A stretch of DNA of 64,000 nucleotides from Salibacterium qingdaonense (lineage in GTDB: Bacteria; Bacillota; Bacilli; Bacillales; Marinococcaceae), in contig NZ_FOTY01000011.1 in assembly GCF_900114715.1 (NCBI RefSeq), positions 1 through 64,000 on the forward strand, in the 5' to 3' direction. The translations under genes were made by a program, and so were the position numbers. Each line of letters begins with the position of its first letter. The stretch's first letter is position 1. Positions 51,113-59,525 of this stretch are shown here, piece after piece. Below the pieces are notes generated by a model. The model was not told the DNA's origin, made no database searches, and worked only from the letters and a program-made list of their open reading frames with translations.

Positions 51113-51150
51113 CAAAAAGAAGCAGCCGCGCGCGGAACTGCTTCTTTTTC
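51113..51150 (-). terminator. terminator of the Gfo/Idh/MocA gene
   Basis: AAAAAGAAGCAG (51114-51125) pairs with CTGCTTCTTTTT (51138-51149); symmetric, T5 on either strand. Confidence 0.85.
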
Positions 51151-51155
51151 TGAAG

Positions 51156-52139
51156 TCACGTCCGCAGCTGGTCCGCTTCAAATACAACGCCCAAATCCTC
51201 TCGGATCCGGTCGGTCTGACGCATCACCATCTGCGAATCGTGCCAATGTAATGAAGTTGTATCATTCGTATCACAGGCACCGATAAACGCTGCCGCTTCG
51301 TAATACATATCCGGATGCTGCTGGTTGATATCCACCGTTTCCGGTTCTCCTTTCACCGGAACAAACGTCAGATGCTCCATCTCATGGATGGTGTCGATAT
51401 AGAGGGTGCCTTTTTCCCCTTGAATCTCACTCGGGCTGTTCGACGCTGTGATTTTCGAGTAGGCGGCCACCGCATCCATGCCGTCGTAGGAAAGAAGCAC
51501 ATTCGTTTGGCCGTCCACGCCGCTCTCGAGTACGTGGCCGGACGCCTTCACCTCTTCCGGTTCCCCGAACAGGCGCTGAAGCGGGTGCAGGCAGTACACA
51601 CCGATATCCATCGTCGCCCCGTTTGAAAGCGAAGGCTTGAACGCGTTCAGGACCTCTCCGTTCAGGTAGGCATCATAGCGGCTCGAATACTGGGAAAAAT
51701 GGAAGACGGCTTTGCGCACCGTGCCGACTTTCGGCAGCCATTCCTGCAAGGTTTGAAACCCGGGGGTATAAAGGTTTTTCACCGCTTCCATGAACACCAC
51801 GTCGTGTTTCTGCGCGGTTTCAATCAGGTGACGGGCTTCCTGCTCATTGCTGCAGAGCGGTTTCTCGCAGATGACATGTTTGCCGTGCTCCATCGCCGAC
51901 GCGGCCTGCTCGGCGTGGTACCGGGTCGGGCTTGCGATGTAGACCGCATCCAGTTCATCGTCACCAAACAGGGCTTCAAGATCCGAATAATATGTACCGG
52001 CTCCCGTTTTGGCCGCGAAATCCCGGGCCCGTTCTTCGTCTCTGGAATACACCGCATGCAGACAGAACGCATCCACGCCGCGTGCCGCATCGATAAAGGC
52101 CTCTGTGATCCAGTTCGTTCCGATCGTTGCCATCTTCAC
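51156..52139 (-). CDS. Gfo/Idh/MocA family oxidoreductase
   Basis: NAD(P)-dependent dehydrogenase of 327 residues. Rossmann strand KMATIGTNWITEAF, IASPTRYHAEQAASAMEHGKHVICEKPLCSN with the catalytic EKP motif, and GATMDIGVYCLHPLQRLFGE in the C-terminal domain. ATG 52148 directly abuts AAAGGGGG, so GTG 52139 with 9-base spacing is chosen. The substrate is probably a sugar or a trans-dihydrodiol-like compound. Monocistronic. Confidence 0.88.
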   Translation of the reverse strand: MKMATIGTNWITEAFIDAARGVDAFCLHAVYSRDEERARDFAAKTGAGTYYSDLEALFGDDELDAVYIASPTRYHAEQAASAMEHGKHVICEKPLCSNEQEARHLIETAQKHDVVFMEAVKNLYTPGFQTLQEWLPKVGTVRKAVFHFSQYSSRYDAYLNGEVLNAFKPSLSNGATMDIGVYCLHPLQRLFGEPEEVKASGHVLESGVDGQTNVLLSYDGMDAVAAYSKITASNSPSEIQGEKGTLYIDTIHEMEHLTFVPVKGEPETVDINQQHPDMYYEAAAFIGACDTNDTTSLHWHDSQMVMRQTDRIREDLGVVFEADQLRT

Positions 52140-52293
52140 CGCCGGCATCCCCCTTTTTGTCTCCAGTTGTCCTTATTATACTATACTCAAGAATGTTTAT
52201 CACGTATTCTTCTGTATTCAGCGTAACGTATTTCAGGTTCATATAAAAGGGCAGAGTATTCAGCCGCCGGTCTCTTGTGATGGGGGTGGTAAT

Positions 52294-52497
52294 ATGAAAA
52301 AGAATAAAAGGAATCAAAACGAAGATAACGAGAGAAAAAAGAGACTGCTGTTGGATAATATTTTTACAAACGGCATCTTTACCTTTTTGACATTTCCGGG
52401 TAAAGCAGTGGAAGATCCTAAAGAGTTCTTTACCATTCTGGCGGTCATCCTGCCTGTTTTAGGCGGTATGTTTTGGTTGATTCATCTTTTCTGGTAA
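52294..52497 (+). CDS. small membrane protein, 67 aa
   Basis: Starts MKKNKRNQNEDNERKKRLLL: a highly charged basic/acidic N-terminus, then FTNGIFTFLTFPGKAVEDPKEFF and one C-terminal membrane helix (FTILAVILPVLGGMFWLIHLFW). GGGGGTGG lies 4 bases before ATG 52294; the longer frame upstream is antisense to the dehydrogenase gene and is rejected. Not recognised. Confidence 0.65.
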   Translation: MKKNKRNQNEDNERKKRLLLDNIFTNGIFTFLTFPGKAVEDPKEFFTILAVILPVLGGMFWLIHLFW

Positions 52498-52504
52498 ACA
52501 AGAG

Positions 52505-52879
52505 TCAGCGCAGTGTATTCAGCGAAAAAATAAAATACGAGATATAGAGAACGACACCGGTTAAGAGAATCTGGATGAGGAGAAGCGGTACGAGAAAAAA
52601 GATAGAGTAGAACGTACTGACCCACAGCACAATCAGTGCGGTCCACTTGGTTTTGAGCGGAAGCGCCCGCTGCGTCCGGTACTGGTGGATGTAGGTGCCA
52701 AGCCATTTCGTGCGCAGCAGCCGGTCGTACAGCTTCTGCGATGATTTCGCGTAACACCAGGCGGCGAGCAGGAGAAACGGCGTTGTCGGCACGAGCGGCA
52801 GCACGATACCGATCAGTCCGAGCACAACACAGAGACTGCCGCTGAAAATGAGGAGTGTTTTTTTCATCGACGTAATCAT
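52505..52879 (-). CDS. DUF454 membrane protein (YbaN family)
   Basis: 124-residue protein with three to four helices. The conserved GLIGIVLPLVPTTPFLLLAAWCYAKSSQKLYDRLL-type segment covers residues 22-57, and the C-terminal LPLKTKWTALIVLW follows the usual pattern. AAAGGGG lies 8 bases before ATG 52879. Function unknown. It converges with the 67-aa gene, with 7 bases between stops. Confidence 0.9.
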   Translation of the reverse strand: MITSMKKTLLIFSGSLCVVLGLIGIVLPLVPTTPFLLLAAWCYAKSSQKLYDRLLRTKWLGTYIHQYRTQRALPLKTKWTALIVLWVSTFYSIFFLVPLLLIQILLTGVVLYISYFIFSLNTLR

Positions 52880-52958
52880 GGTTTTGCCCCTTTAATATGT
52901 ATCATTTATACATATTATAGTTCGGCGCAGGCGTTTCGTAAACCAGACAGCGGTTAGA

Positions 52959-53115
52959 GACATTTTTCTTCTGCTTTTGTCCGTAACCCGTCGATGATAG
53001 ACAGTTTGCCTCTCATTTTGTCCTGTATCTTTTTTTACTGGACACTTCTTCCCGCAAACTTGAGGAAAGTGTCCGGTATCCTGATATAATGGACACTTTA
53101 AACCGGGAAGTGTCT
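52959..53115. repeat. phased dyad array 8 (TGGACACTT / AAGTGTCCGG)
   Basis: The core GACA begins at 53000, 53041 and 53092 (steps 41, 51) and the inverse GTCC at 52979, 53020 and 53071 (41, 51). Further copies are GACA at 52959 (41 earlier) and GTGTCTGT at 53110. The word is the same as in array 5. Steps of 41 and 51 differ by about one helical turn. It lies between the start of the DUF454 gene and the HAD terminator. Confidence 0.65.
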
Positions 53116-53116
53116 G

Positions 53117-53152
53117 TAAAAAAACCTGCCGCCCGAAAGGCAGCAGGTTCCA
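53117..53152 (-). terminator. terminator of the HAD/aldo-keto operon
   Basis: AACCTGCTGCC pairs with GGCGGCAGGTT on the minus strand with one mismatch, followed by seven T. Confidence 0.85.
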
Positions 53153-53153
53153 C

Positions 53154-53813
53154 TTATAAAGAGGGGAGAAGCGCGTCGAGGGTGGTGTCTTCAAGCGAAT
53201 CCAGCCGGCGGTCGTGGTGCCCGAATGCCAGGGTTTCGGTCACTTTATTCGGTACAATCACGCAGCGCATGCCGGCGCGTTCGGCAGCGAGGGCGCCGTT
53301 GACGGAGTCTTCAAATACGACGCATTCTTCCGGCCGGACGCCGAGGCAGGCGGCGGTTTGTTCGTACAGCGCCGGATCCGGCTTCACGTCCTCTACATCA
53401 TCCGAGGTCCGGATGCAGGAGAAATAGTCAAACAGCCCCAGGTTCTTAAGGTGCATGGACACCCAGTCCAAGTCGGAACTTGAAGCCAGGCCGACCGCGA
53501 GTCCCCTGTCCCGCGCTTCGCGGATCCGGGCTTCTGCTCCCGGAAGGGCCGGTTCTCCGTTCACCCGGTCCAGAAAACGTTCCTTAAACTGCTCGAGAAA
53601 CATGTCCTGCTGCACCATCTTCCCCGTACGAGACGCCAGATAATCGGCCGGCGTGAATCCCGTCGATGTGCCGATTTCCTGCTGCCACACCTCGAGCGGC
53701 AGATCGGTGCCGTACTCTATGAACAATTCCTGCAGCACATCGAACTGCCTCGTTTCGGTATCCATGATCAATCCGTCAAAGTCAAAAATAACTGCTTTTA
53801 CGTCTTGTCCCAT
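53154..53813 (-). CDS. HAD-superfamily phosphatase/phosphomutase (beta-phosphoglucomutase-like)
   Basis: 219 residues with the HAD motifs: nucleophile DFDGLIMDTE (Asp12, Asp14), motif II LASSSD, motif III KPDPALYEQ and motif IV VFEDSVNGALAAERAG. The cap domain between motifs I and II is the small helical type of subfamily I, which includes beta-phosphoglucomutase and phosphoglycolate-like phosphatases. It begins 3 bases after the stop of the aldo/keto reductase, so the two are an operon. Substrate unknown. Confidence 0.9.
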   Translation of the reverse strand: MGQDVKAVIFDFDGLIMDTETRQFDVLQELFIEYGTDLPLEVWQQEIGTSTGFTPADYLASRTGKMVQQDMFLEQFKERFLDRVNGEPALPGAEARIREARDRGLAVGLASSSDLDWVSMHLKNLGLFDYFSCIRTSDDVEDVKPDPALYEQTAACLGVRPEECVVFEDSVNGALAAERAGMRCVIVPNKVTETLAFGHHDRRLDSLEDTTLDALLPSL

Positions 53814-53816
53814 GGG

Positions 53817-54734
53817 CTACACCGACTGCGGATGGCTGCCGCTCACCATATCAAGATCGGCCGCTGCCGCGTTTGATGCGACCTGGTCCGGGTTCTTGCA
53901 ACCCGGTATCACGGTGGTCACCGCTTCATGCTTCAAACACCAGGCGAGCGCCCACTGCGCCATCGGTACGCCTTCGGGTACTTCGTTTTTCGCCAGTTCT
54001 TCGACCATTTCAAGCGTCCGGCGCGTCTCATCCTTATCGTGGCGGTGACGTACGTCATTGTCCGCAAACTGCGCGCCCGGCTTGTATTTCCCGCTCAGGT
54101 AGCCGCTTGCCATCGGTACGCGGGCAAGGACGCCGAGATTCTGTTCTTCGGCAGACGGCAGTACATCTTCTTCGGGAGAACGGTCGAGCCGGTTGTAGAT
54201 GACCTGGATGCTTTCCGCTCCGGCGTCGGATGCGTTTTTCGTCTGATAGCTGTCTTCTTTTTTCCCGATGGAGAGGCCGATGTGACGGATTTTGCCTTCC
54301 TGCTTCTGCTTATCAAGCATCGTCCACAAGGCGTCGTTGCCGAATTCTTCCCCAATGCCGGTATGCATCTGATATAAATCGATGTAGTCGGTGCGGAGCG
54401 CGCGCAGAGAATCCTCGAGCTGCCGGCGTACGTCATCCGCTGAGAAATGACGGGTCCGTTCATACAAATCGTGAAACTTGTGTCCGAATTTCGTCGCCAG
54501 CACCCAGTTTTCCCGGTCTTTCTCTGTGGCGCGTCCGATGAATTCTTCCGACAAATGATCGCCGTAGCATTCAGCCGTGTCAATCAGGTTGATCCCTGTT
54601 TCTCTCGCCTTATCAAAAATAGCATCGACTTCCGGCTGGGTGTAGTCTCTGCCCCATTCGCCGCCGAACTGCCACGTTCCCATGCCGATGACAGAAACAT
54701 CCATGCCGGTTTTTCCTAATGTACGGTACTTCAT
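53817..54734 (-). CDS. aldo/keto reductase
   Basis: NADPH-dependent reductase with a TIM barrel; 305 residues. The catalytic tetrad is visible: Asp in NLIDTAECYG, Tyr in the same motif, Lys in VLATKFG and His in DLYQMHTG. The cofactor region is VIPGCKNPDQVASNAAAA. AAAGGAGG lies 8 bases before ATG. It is first in a two-gene operon with the HAD phosphatase, which suggests a role in carbohydrate or carbonyl detoxification (inference). Confidence 0.93.
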   Translation of the reverse strand: MKYRTLGKTGMDVSVIGMGTWQFGGEWGRDYTQPEVDAIFDKARETGINLIDTAECYGDHLSEEFIGRATEKDRENWVLATKFGHKFHDLYERTRHFSADDVRRQLEDSLRALRTDYIDLYQMHTGIGEEFGNDALWTMLDKQKQEGKIRHIGLSIGKKEDSYQTKNASDAGAESIQVIYNRLDRSPEEDVLPSAEEQNLGVLARVPMASGYLSGKYKPGAQFADNDVRHRHDKDETRRTLEMVEELAKNEVPEGVPMAQWALAWCLKHEAVTTVIPGCKNPDQVASNAAAADLDMVSGSHPQSV

Positions 54735-54884
54735 GTATAGATCCTCCTTTTTTCACTCCTGCTTTTTCTATTATAAGGCAAACTGCCGTGGAACGACAGT
54801 CACGGCATCTAGCTGGTTTATGACCGGTGGCAGGTGGATGGTGGCGGGGAGCGGCACGGGAACCGTTTGTGGTATCTACGGAGT

Positions 54885-55668
54885 GCGTAAACGTCACTCG
54901 GTATCGGTTCCAGTTACGTTTACACCACTCCCGCCTCCCGTAAACGTCATTAGAAATCTCTCCGGGTTACGTTTACGCCTCTTACCGCGGCGCAATCGTA
55001 ACTCGGCAGCCCTGCCTCACGCCGGCAGCCTCTCTGCATGCAATGATTGAATGGCTACGTTCATTGTAGATTGGCTCCAGCGACGTTTCCCGCTGCTCCG
55101 GGACCCCTAAACGCAACTCGGAACCTGCCCCAGTTGCGTTTGCACCTCTCCCGCCTCCCGTAAACGTCATTAGAAACCTCTCCGGGTTACGTTTACGCCT
55201 CTTACCGCGGCGCAAACGTAACTCGGCAGCCCTGCCTCACGCCGGCAGCCTCCCTGCATGCAATGATTGAATGGCTACGTTCATTGTAGATTCGCTCCAG
55301 CGACGTTTATCGCTGCTCCGGGACCCCTAAACGCAACTCGGTATCCGTTCCAGTTACGTTTGCACCTCTCCCGGCTCCCGTAAACGTCATTAGGAACCTC
55401 TCCGGGGTACGTTTACGCCTCTCCCCCCGGTACAAACGTAACTCGGCAGCCCTGCCTCACGCCGGCAGCCTCCCTGCATGCAATGATTGAATGGCTAAGT
55501 TCATTGTAGATTGGCTCCAGCGACGTTTCCCGCTGCTCCGGGACCCCTAAACGCAACTCGGAATCTGCCCCAGTTGCGTTCACACCACTCCCGGCTCCCT
55601 TAAACGTCTTTAGAAACCTCTCCGGGTTACGTTTACACCTCTCACCCCGGTACAAACGTAACTCGGCA
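54885..55668. repeat. phased array 9 with a 220-bp higher-order tandem repeat (AAACGTMAC / GTTACGTTTAC)
   Basis: TAAACGTCAT recurs at 54941, 55161 and 55381 with TAAACGTCTT at 55601, giving an exact 220-base period over about 3.5 copies at high identity. Inside each copy, forward AAACG words lie 52-53 bases apart (54889, 54942, 54994; 55109, 55162, 55214) and inverse TTACGTTTAC 53 apart (54914, 54967). 220 is not a multiple of three and frames break between copies. It fills most of the 957-base gap between two minus-strand genes; 54735-54884 holds the aldo/keto reductase upstream region only. Confidence 0.85.
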
Positions 55669-55691
55669 GCACCTGCAGCAACCTGAGGCGG

Positions 55692-57692
55692 CTAAAACTG
55701 AAACACGACGATCTGGTGGCCGCGGACTTCGGGTATCGTAACGCTCACCGCGCCTCTGTCATATGAAAAGGACAGCTTTTCTTCCGAGGGGGCAAGGTAC
55801 ACCTGCTGCGGCGTTTCGTCCACCCGGTGGGACACGGTTATTCCGTACAGCGGAATGACATCTTCGAGCACGTCCAGCCCTTCCGCCCGGCGCTGGTGGA
55901 TGTAGTGCAGTACGTGAAGCATCCGGCGGTTCTTATCCGGCTGGTCATTGATCGTGATCTGCGCTGTGGAAGGGAGATTTGTCTTGAGAACCGGTTCAGG
56001 GAGCAGAGCATCGATGCACTGCGCCGCGAGCTGTTTGTACGCGCGGGTTCCATAGCGCCGGTACGATTCAAACACGGGATGAGCCAGATACATCACCGCC
56101 CCGTCCCGAACGATCGCCGGATCAGCTGTGACGTCATCCACCGGCGTATGAAAGTGGGACATATACGTCGTCCGGGTGCGGTTGAAATAGGGGCGCTGCA
56201 CATAAGCCAGCACATCGGCACCGGGGGAGGCTTCCACCCTGCTGCCCCGTTCATAAAACACCTGCGCCGTATCCGGCAGGTCTTCAAACGCGTCCGCCAT
56301 ATTTATGTAATCCGGGGAATACGGCAGGTCCCCTTTATACTGCAGCCCGGCCGGAACCTCCCGTACCCCGGCTTCATTCAACCCGGAACGGTGGGACAGA
56401 AGAAGCTTGCCGCCCTGCTTGATAAACGCGTTGATCTTCTCCAAAAGCGTATCGGAAAACGGGACATGGTCCGGCGCGATAATCAGCCGTACCCGTGAAA
56501 AATCCGACGCTTCATCCAGGAGGCAGAACGGACGCCGCAGCTCTGTGAGCATGCGCATCGCCCCTTCATCGCTGAAGCTGGACGGTTCGTTTGCCACCCC
56601 TTCGGATACCTGGGACATCAGCACACCGATCTCATCTGCCGGACGCACGTCCCGGCACCATTCTTCTTTTTCTGCCGCTTGTTTATACACATCCCCAATC
56701 AAACGATACGTTTCCTTATCAAGAGCGCCGCGCGGATGAAGCTGGTCACCAATCACGCAGCCCGCGCCGTGCGCCATCATCAGAAAACATTCATACTCAA
56801 GCGCCGCCTGATTTTTCAGACTGCCAAAATCCCCCCACATCGTGTGAAACCGTCCGGTCATGCCGGTAAAAGGACTGTTGAGCGTTTTATAAAACGCGGC
56901 ATACAATGGAAAATGATTGTATCCCCAGAGACCCCCGGGAAGCGATTCGATGTCCACATGCGTCATCCATGCCATTTCCGGCCGGATTCCGGCTTCTGCA
57001 TTCCTATCCAGCCGAACACGCCCGTTGAAAAAAACCGGCAGATCCGGTTTCACAGCGTGAACGGCCTCTTCCAGCCGCTCCATCGTCTTTCGTTCTGTAA
57101 TCAGACTATGCCGGAGCAGATCTTCTGTATCTTCCGGATCCATCCCCAGCACATCCATCTGCTCGAGACAGTACGGACATACGCAGCCCGGTCTCGTCTG
57201 GTGGACAATATCGAAAAAAACACCATCCAGATGATAACCCCGGACAAACTCCTTTGTATGCGTTTCCAAATAATCGACATAAGGACTGTTCATGCAGAGC
57301 CACTTCCAGCCCGCGGCATCACGGTTATCTTCGCTGCCAAGAGGCGTTTTCCCAACCAGCTTTCCGTCCCGGTCCACCTGGCGCCAGTCATTATTCTCCG
57401 CCGCAAGCTCGTCCCACACTATCGTCGTGTACACCGGCACCCGGATACCGCGGGCGTGACAGGCGTCAATCATTTCCCCAAGCATATCCCGCCGCAGGGA
57501 CGGATGCTCCGTACCGATGCGGGTCGGATAATAAGAATACCCGTGATGGCACTTTGCAAACACTGTGACGGAATCGATAAAACTATCATGCAGCACGTTG
57601 GCAAACGCTTCCGGATCAAAATCCCGCCCCACATCCGGAATGTGCGGCGACGTATGAAAATCCAGATGCACCTGCCGGAAGCCAGCACTCAT
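55692..57692 (-). CDS. glycoside-hydrolase-like protein with TIM barrel and beta-galactosidase trimerisation-type domain
   Basis: 666-residue soluble enzyme. The N-terminal part (QVHLDFHTSPHIPDVGRDFDPEAF; DSVTVFAKCHHGYSYYPT; YHLDGVFFDIVHQTRPGCVCPYC) is a TIM barrel of the type called hypothetical glycosyl hydrolase 6. The middle (DEIGVLMSQVSEG; LIIAPDHVPFSDTLLEKINAFIKQGGKLLLSH) is a beta-galactosidase trimerisation-like Rossmann domain. A small beta domain ends the protein. No signal peptide, so it is cytosolic. ATG 57692 has AAAGGAG 8 bases before it. The substrate is unknown; relatives act on fucosides or galactosides. Confidence 0.75.
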   Translation of the reverse strand: MSAGFRQVHLDFHTSPHIPDVGRDFDPEAFANVLHDSFIDSVTVFAKCHHGYSYYPTRIGTEHPSLRRDMLGEMIDACHARGIRVPVYTTIVWDELAAENNDWRQVDRDGKLVGKTPLGSEDNRDAAGWKWLCMNSPYVDYLETHTKEFVRGYHLDGVFFDIVHQTRPGCVCPYCLEQMDVLGMDPEDTEDLLRHSLITERKTMERLEEAVHAVKPDLPVFFNGRVRLDRNAEAGIRPEMAWMTHVDIESLPGGLWGYNHFPLYAAFYKTLNSPFTGMTGRFHTMWGDFGSLKNQAALEYECFLMMAHGAGCVIGDQLHPRGALDKETYRLIGDVYKQAAEKEEWCRDVRPADEIGVLMSQVSEGVANEPSSFSDEGAMRMLTELRRPFCLLDEASDFSRVRLIIAPDHVPFSDTLLEKINAFIKQGGKLLLSHRSGLNEAGVREVPAGLQYKGDLPYSPDYINMADAFEDLPDTAQVFYERGSRVEASPGADVLAYVQRPYFNRTRTTYMSHFHTPVDDVTADPAIVRDGAVMYLAHPVFESYRRYGTRAYKQLAAQCIDALLPEPVLKTNLPSTAQITINDQPDKNRRMLHVLHYIHQRRAEGLDVLEDVIPLYGITVSHRVDETPQQVYLAPSEEKLSFSYDRGAVSVTIPEVRGHQIVVFQF

Positions 57693-57833
57693 TCGACCCA
57701 CTCCTTTCCATTTTACAGTCTCCCCTCTTACTTCAACTTGTCTCTCCTGTTTCCTTTAAAAAATTTTTATATGTGCAACAGGATATGAAAGACCTCCTCT
57801 TCGTTTTCCATTGCCTGCATGTTGAAACTCGAA

Positions 57834-57886
57834 ATTAAGTATTCCATTCGTTTCTTTCCATAAGCCGCCGAATGGAATTTCTTAAT
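57834..57886. repeat. interrupted inverted repeat in the gap before the dehydrogenase gene
   Basis: ATTAAG..TTCCATTCG pairs with CGAATGGAA...CTTAAT around an 18-base loop. There is no T tract. The 440-base gap 57693-58132 otherwise shows no gene: it must carry the promoters of the adjacent divergent genes, but no clear -35/-10 pair was found. Confidence 0.5.
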
Positions 57887-58132
57887 GAAAAGAATGTGTA
57901 TGTCCAAATTAACGGCTGCACCGTATGCAGTAGAAGGCGGTCAAAATCCTTAGTCTGCTAGTTCAAAGGATCTGCTCCGCTTCCTCATTCTCTATCACTT
58001 TCATAGTCTGTAATCTATGACCTGGTAGGCCTGCGTTTGTTTCCTGATCCCGCCGTTTCTCCGGTTGAACGCGGTCATACGATAACGTAGTACGATTCCA
58101 TGTACGACTGGAAAAAGGAGGCCGGGTTCACA

Positions 58133-59086
58133 ATGAAGGTCGGAGTTATAGGTACCGGAAACATGGGCGAGAATCATATTCGAACGTACAAGTCTTTATC
58201 TGATTCCTGTCGTCTGGCTGGAATTTATGATACAAATGAAAAAAGAAACCGGCAGATGGCCGAAAACTATAATGTCCCTCCCTTCTATTCGCTGGAGGAG
58301 TTATTAGAGGAAGTAGATGCCGTTAGTATTACAGTGCCGACCCCGTTTCATTACGACGTCGGTCTGCGCTGTATTGAACACAAGGTGCATATGTTGATGG
58401 AAAAGCCAATCACTTCCACGGTCCAGGAAGCCAAAACGTTAGTTAAAAAAGCCGGAGAACAAGATCTCATCCTGCAGGTGGGGCATATCGAATTATTTAA
58501 CCCGGTCATTCAGACATTAAAAAAAGAAATACAGAATCAGAACGTCATCGCTCTCGATACACACCGCTTGTCCCCGTACCAATCAAAATTCAAAGACATT
58601 GATGTGGTCCACGATTTAATGATTCATGATCTTTATATCATTAATGAACTGATGGAAGACGAATTAAAAGAATTTTATACACTGGGACAGTTAATCGAAA
58701 CGTCCCCAAAACATGCTATTGTCATTGCTGAGTTTAAACAGGGTGTGGTGGCGCAGGTCACAGCAAGCCTGCAATCCAACAAAATGATACGTACGGTGCA
58801 GGTTTTAACGGAAAAAGCTTATTTTACAGCTGATCTTCTGCGAAATGAAATTAACATTACTCGTACCGATAAACCAAAAACAAAAGATTTCCCAAGCACC
58901 GTAACAAGGACAATACAAATCCCCCCTTTCTATCAACCGTTGATGTTTCAACTGAAAGAATTTATCTCTTGTATCAAGAACAACACAGAACCGTTGGTAA
59001 GTGGAACCGACGGCATCAAATCGCTCACGATTTCCAGTGAAATCAGCGAAGCGATTAAAAAACAAAAAGGGAATCGTAACTCCTGA
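58133..59086 (+). CDS. Gfo/Idh/MocA oxidoreductase, probably a nucleotide-sugar 3-dehydrogenase (WbpB/WlbA-like)
   Basis: 317-residue NAD-dependent dehydrogenase. Rossmann start KVGVIGTGNMGENHIRTYKSL, catalytic EKP in MLMEKPITSTVQEAK, and a C-terminal substrate domain with HDLMIHDLYIINEL. The order of residues after EKP and the GHIELFNP motif resemble MviM/WlbA-type enzymes that oxidise UDP-GlcNAcA at C3. Start ATG 58133 follows AAAGGAGG with 11 bases. Presence of a 6-dehydrogenase and an aminotransferase in the same cluster supports a nucleotide-sugar role. The second Gfo/Idh gene in this window (51156) is not in this context. Confidence 0.85.
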   Translation: MKVGVIGTGNMGENHIRTYKSLSDSCRLAGIYDTNEKRNRQMAENYNVPPFYSLEELLEEVDAVSITVPTPFHYDVGLRCIEHKVHMLMEKPITSTVQEAKTLVKKAGEQDLILQVGHIELFNPVIQTLKKEIQNQNVIALDTHRLSPYQSKFKDIDVVHDLMIHDLYIINELMEDELKEFYTLGQLIETSPKHAIVIAEFKQGVVAQVTASLQSNKMIRTVQVLTEKAYFTADLLRNEINITRTDKPKTKDFPSTVTRTIQIPPFYQPLMFQLKEFISCIKNNTEPLVSGTDGIKSLTISSEISEAIKKQKGNRNS

Positions 59087-59116
59087 TCAGCTGCCAAAAA
59101 GGCAGCTGATTTTTTA
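59085..59116 (+). terminator. terminator of the sugar dehydrogenase gene
   Basis: ATCAGCTGCC (59086-59095) pairs with GGCAGCTGAT (59101-59110), followed by TTTTT. Confidence 0.9.
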
Positions 59117-59185
59117 AGCAGGATAAGCGCAGAACGCCTGAGGCTGGATTTTGAAATCACAGATTTTTCTATGTTCGGATACTAT

Positions 59186-59228
59186 AAAAAAGACCTTAAA
59201 ACCTGCTTTTTTAAGCAGATTTTAAGGT
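59186..59228 (-). terminator. terminator of the DUF2642 gene pair
   Basis: On the minus strand CCTTAAAATCTGCTT (59213-59227) pairs with AAGCAGGTTTTAAGG (59194-59208), with one mismatch, followed by CTTTTTT. Confidence 0.8.
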
Positions 59229-59298
59229 TCCATCCTTTATATTAAGAGTGTCAGCATGGGAGCTTTTCTGTGTCCACGATGAGACTTACAGGCATAAA

Positions 59299-59511
59299 CT
59301 ATGCTGCTGAGGCTGGAAAACGAACGTAGTTGATGCTGTTAATAGAGATATACAACCTGTTTCCTGATCCATACCCATTGGTAGTGTCAATGCTGATTAA
59401 ATTATTGTTAACACTGATCAGTAAGCCTTCGACTAGATTTTCGCCTGTCGCTATTTCAATTCTTGAACCAAGCCGCGACGCTAATTCTGCAGCAAATGTG
59501 TTCTCAAACAA
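59299..59511 (-). CDS. DUF2642 protein, 70 aa (spore-coat type)
   Basis: Small beta-rich protein: GSRIEIATGENLVEGLLISVNNNLISIDTTNG and LYISINSINYVRF form an Sm-like fold pattern typical of DUF2642 proteins, several of which are spore coat components. Start is TTG 59511 with AAAGGAGG 9 bases upstream. It lies 14 bases after the larger DUF2642 gene, in one operon ending at 59186. Confidence 0.75.
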   Translation of the reverse strand: MFENTFAAELASRLGSRIEIATGENLVEGLLISVNNNLISIDTTNGYGSGNRLYISINSINYVRFPASAA

Positions 59512-59525
59512 TGTGAAACCCTCCT

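Noticed and set aside
54982-55655. Two similar 77-80 residue minus-strand frames in the 220-bp repeats
   Set aside because: They are copies of the tandem repeat, lack ribosome binding sites, and the 220-base unit is not a multiple of three, so coding is not kept.
54885-55668. CRISPR array
   Set aside because: The repeats are short words in both orientations, spacers between tandem copies are also repeated, and no cas gene is in the window. The same reasoning applies to the other phased arrays.
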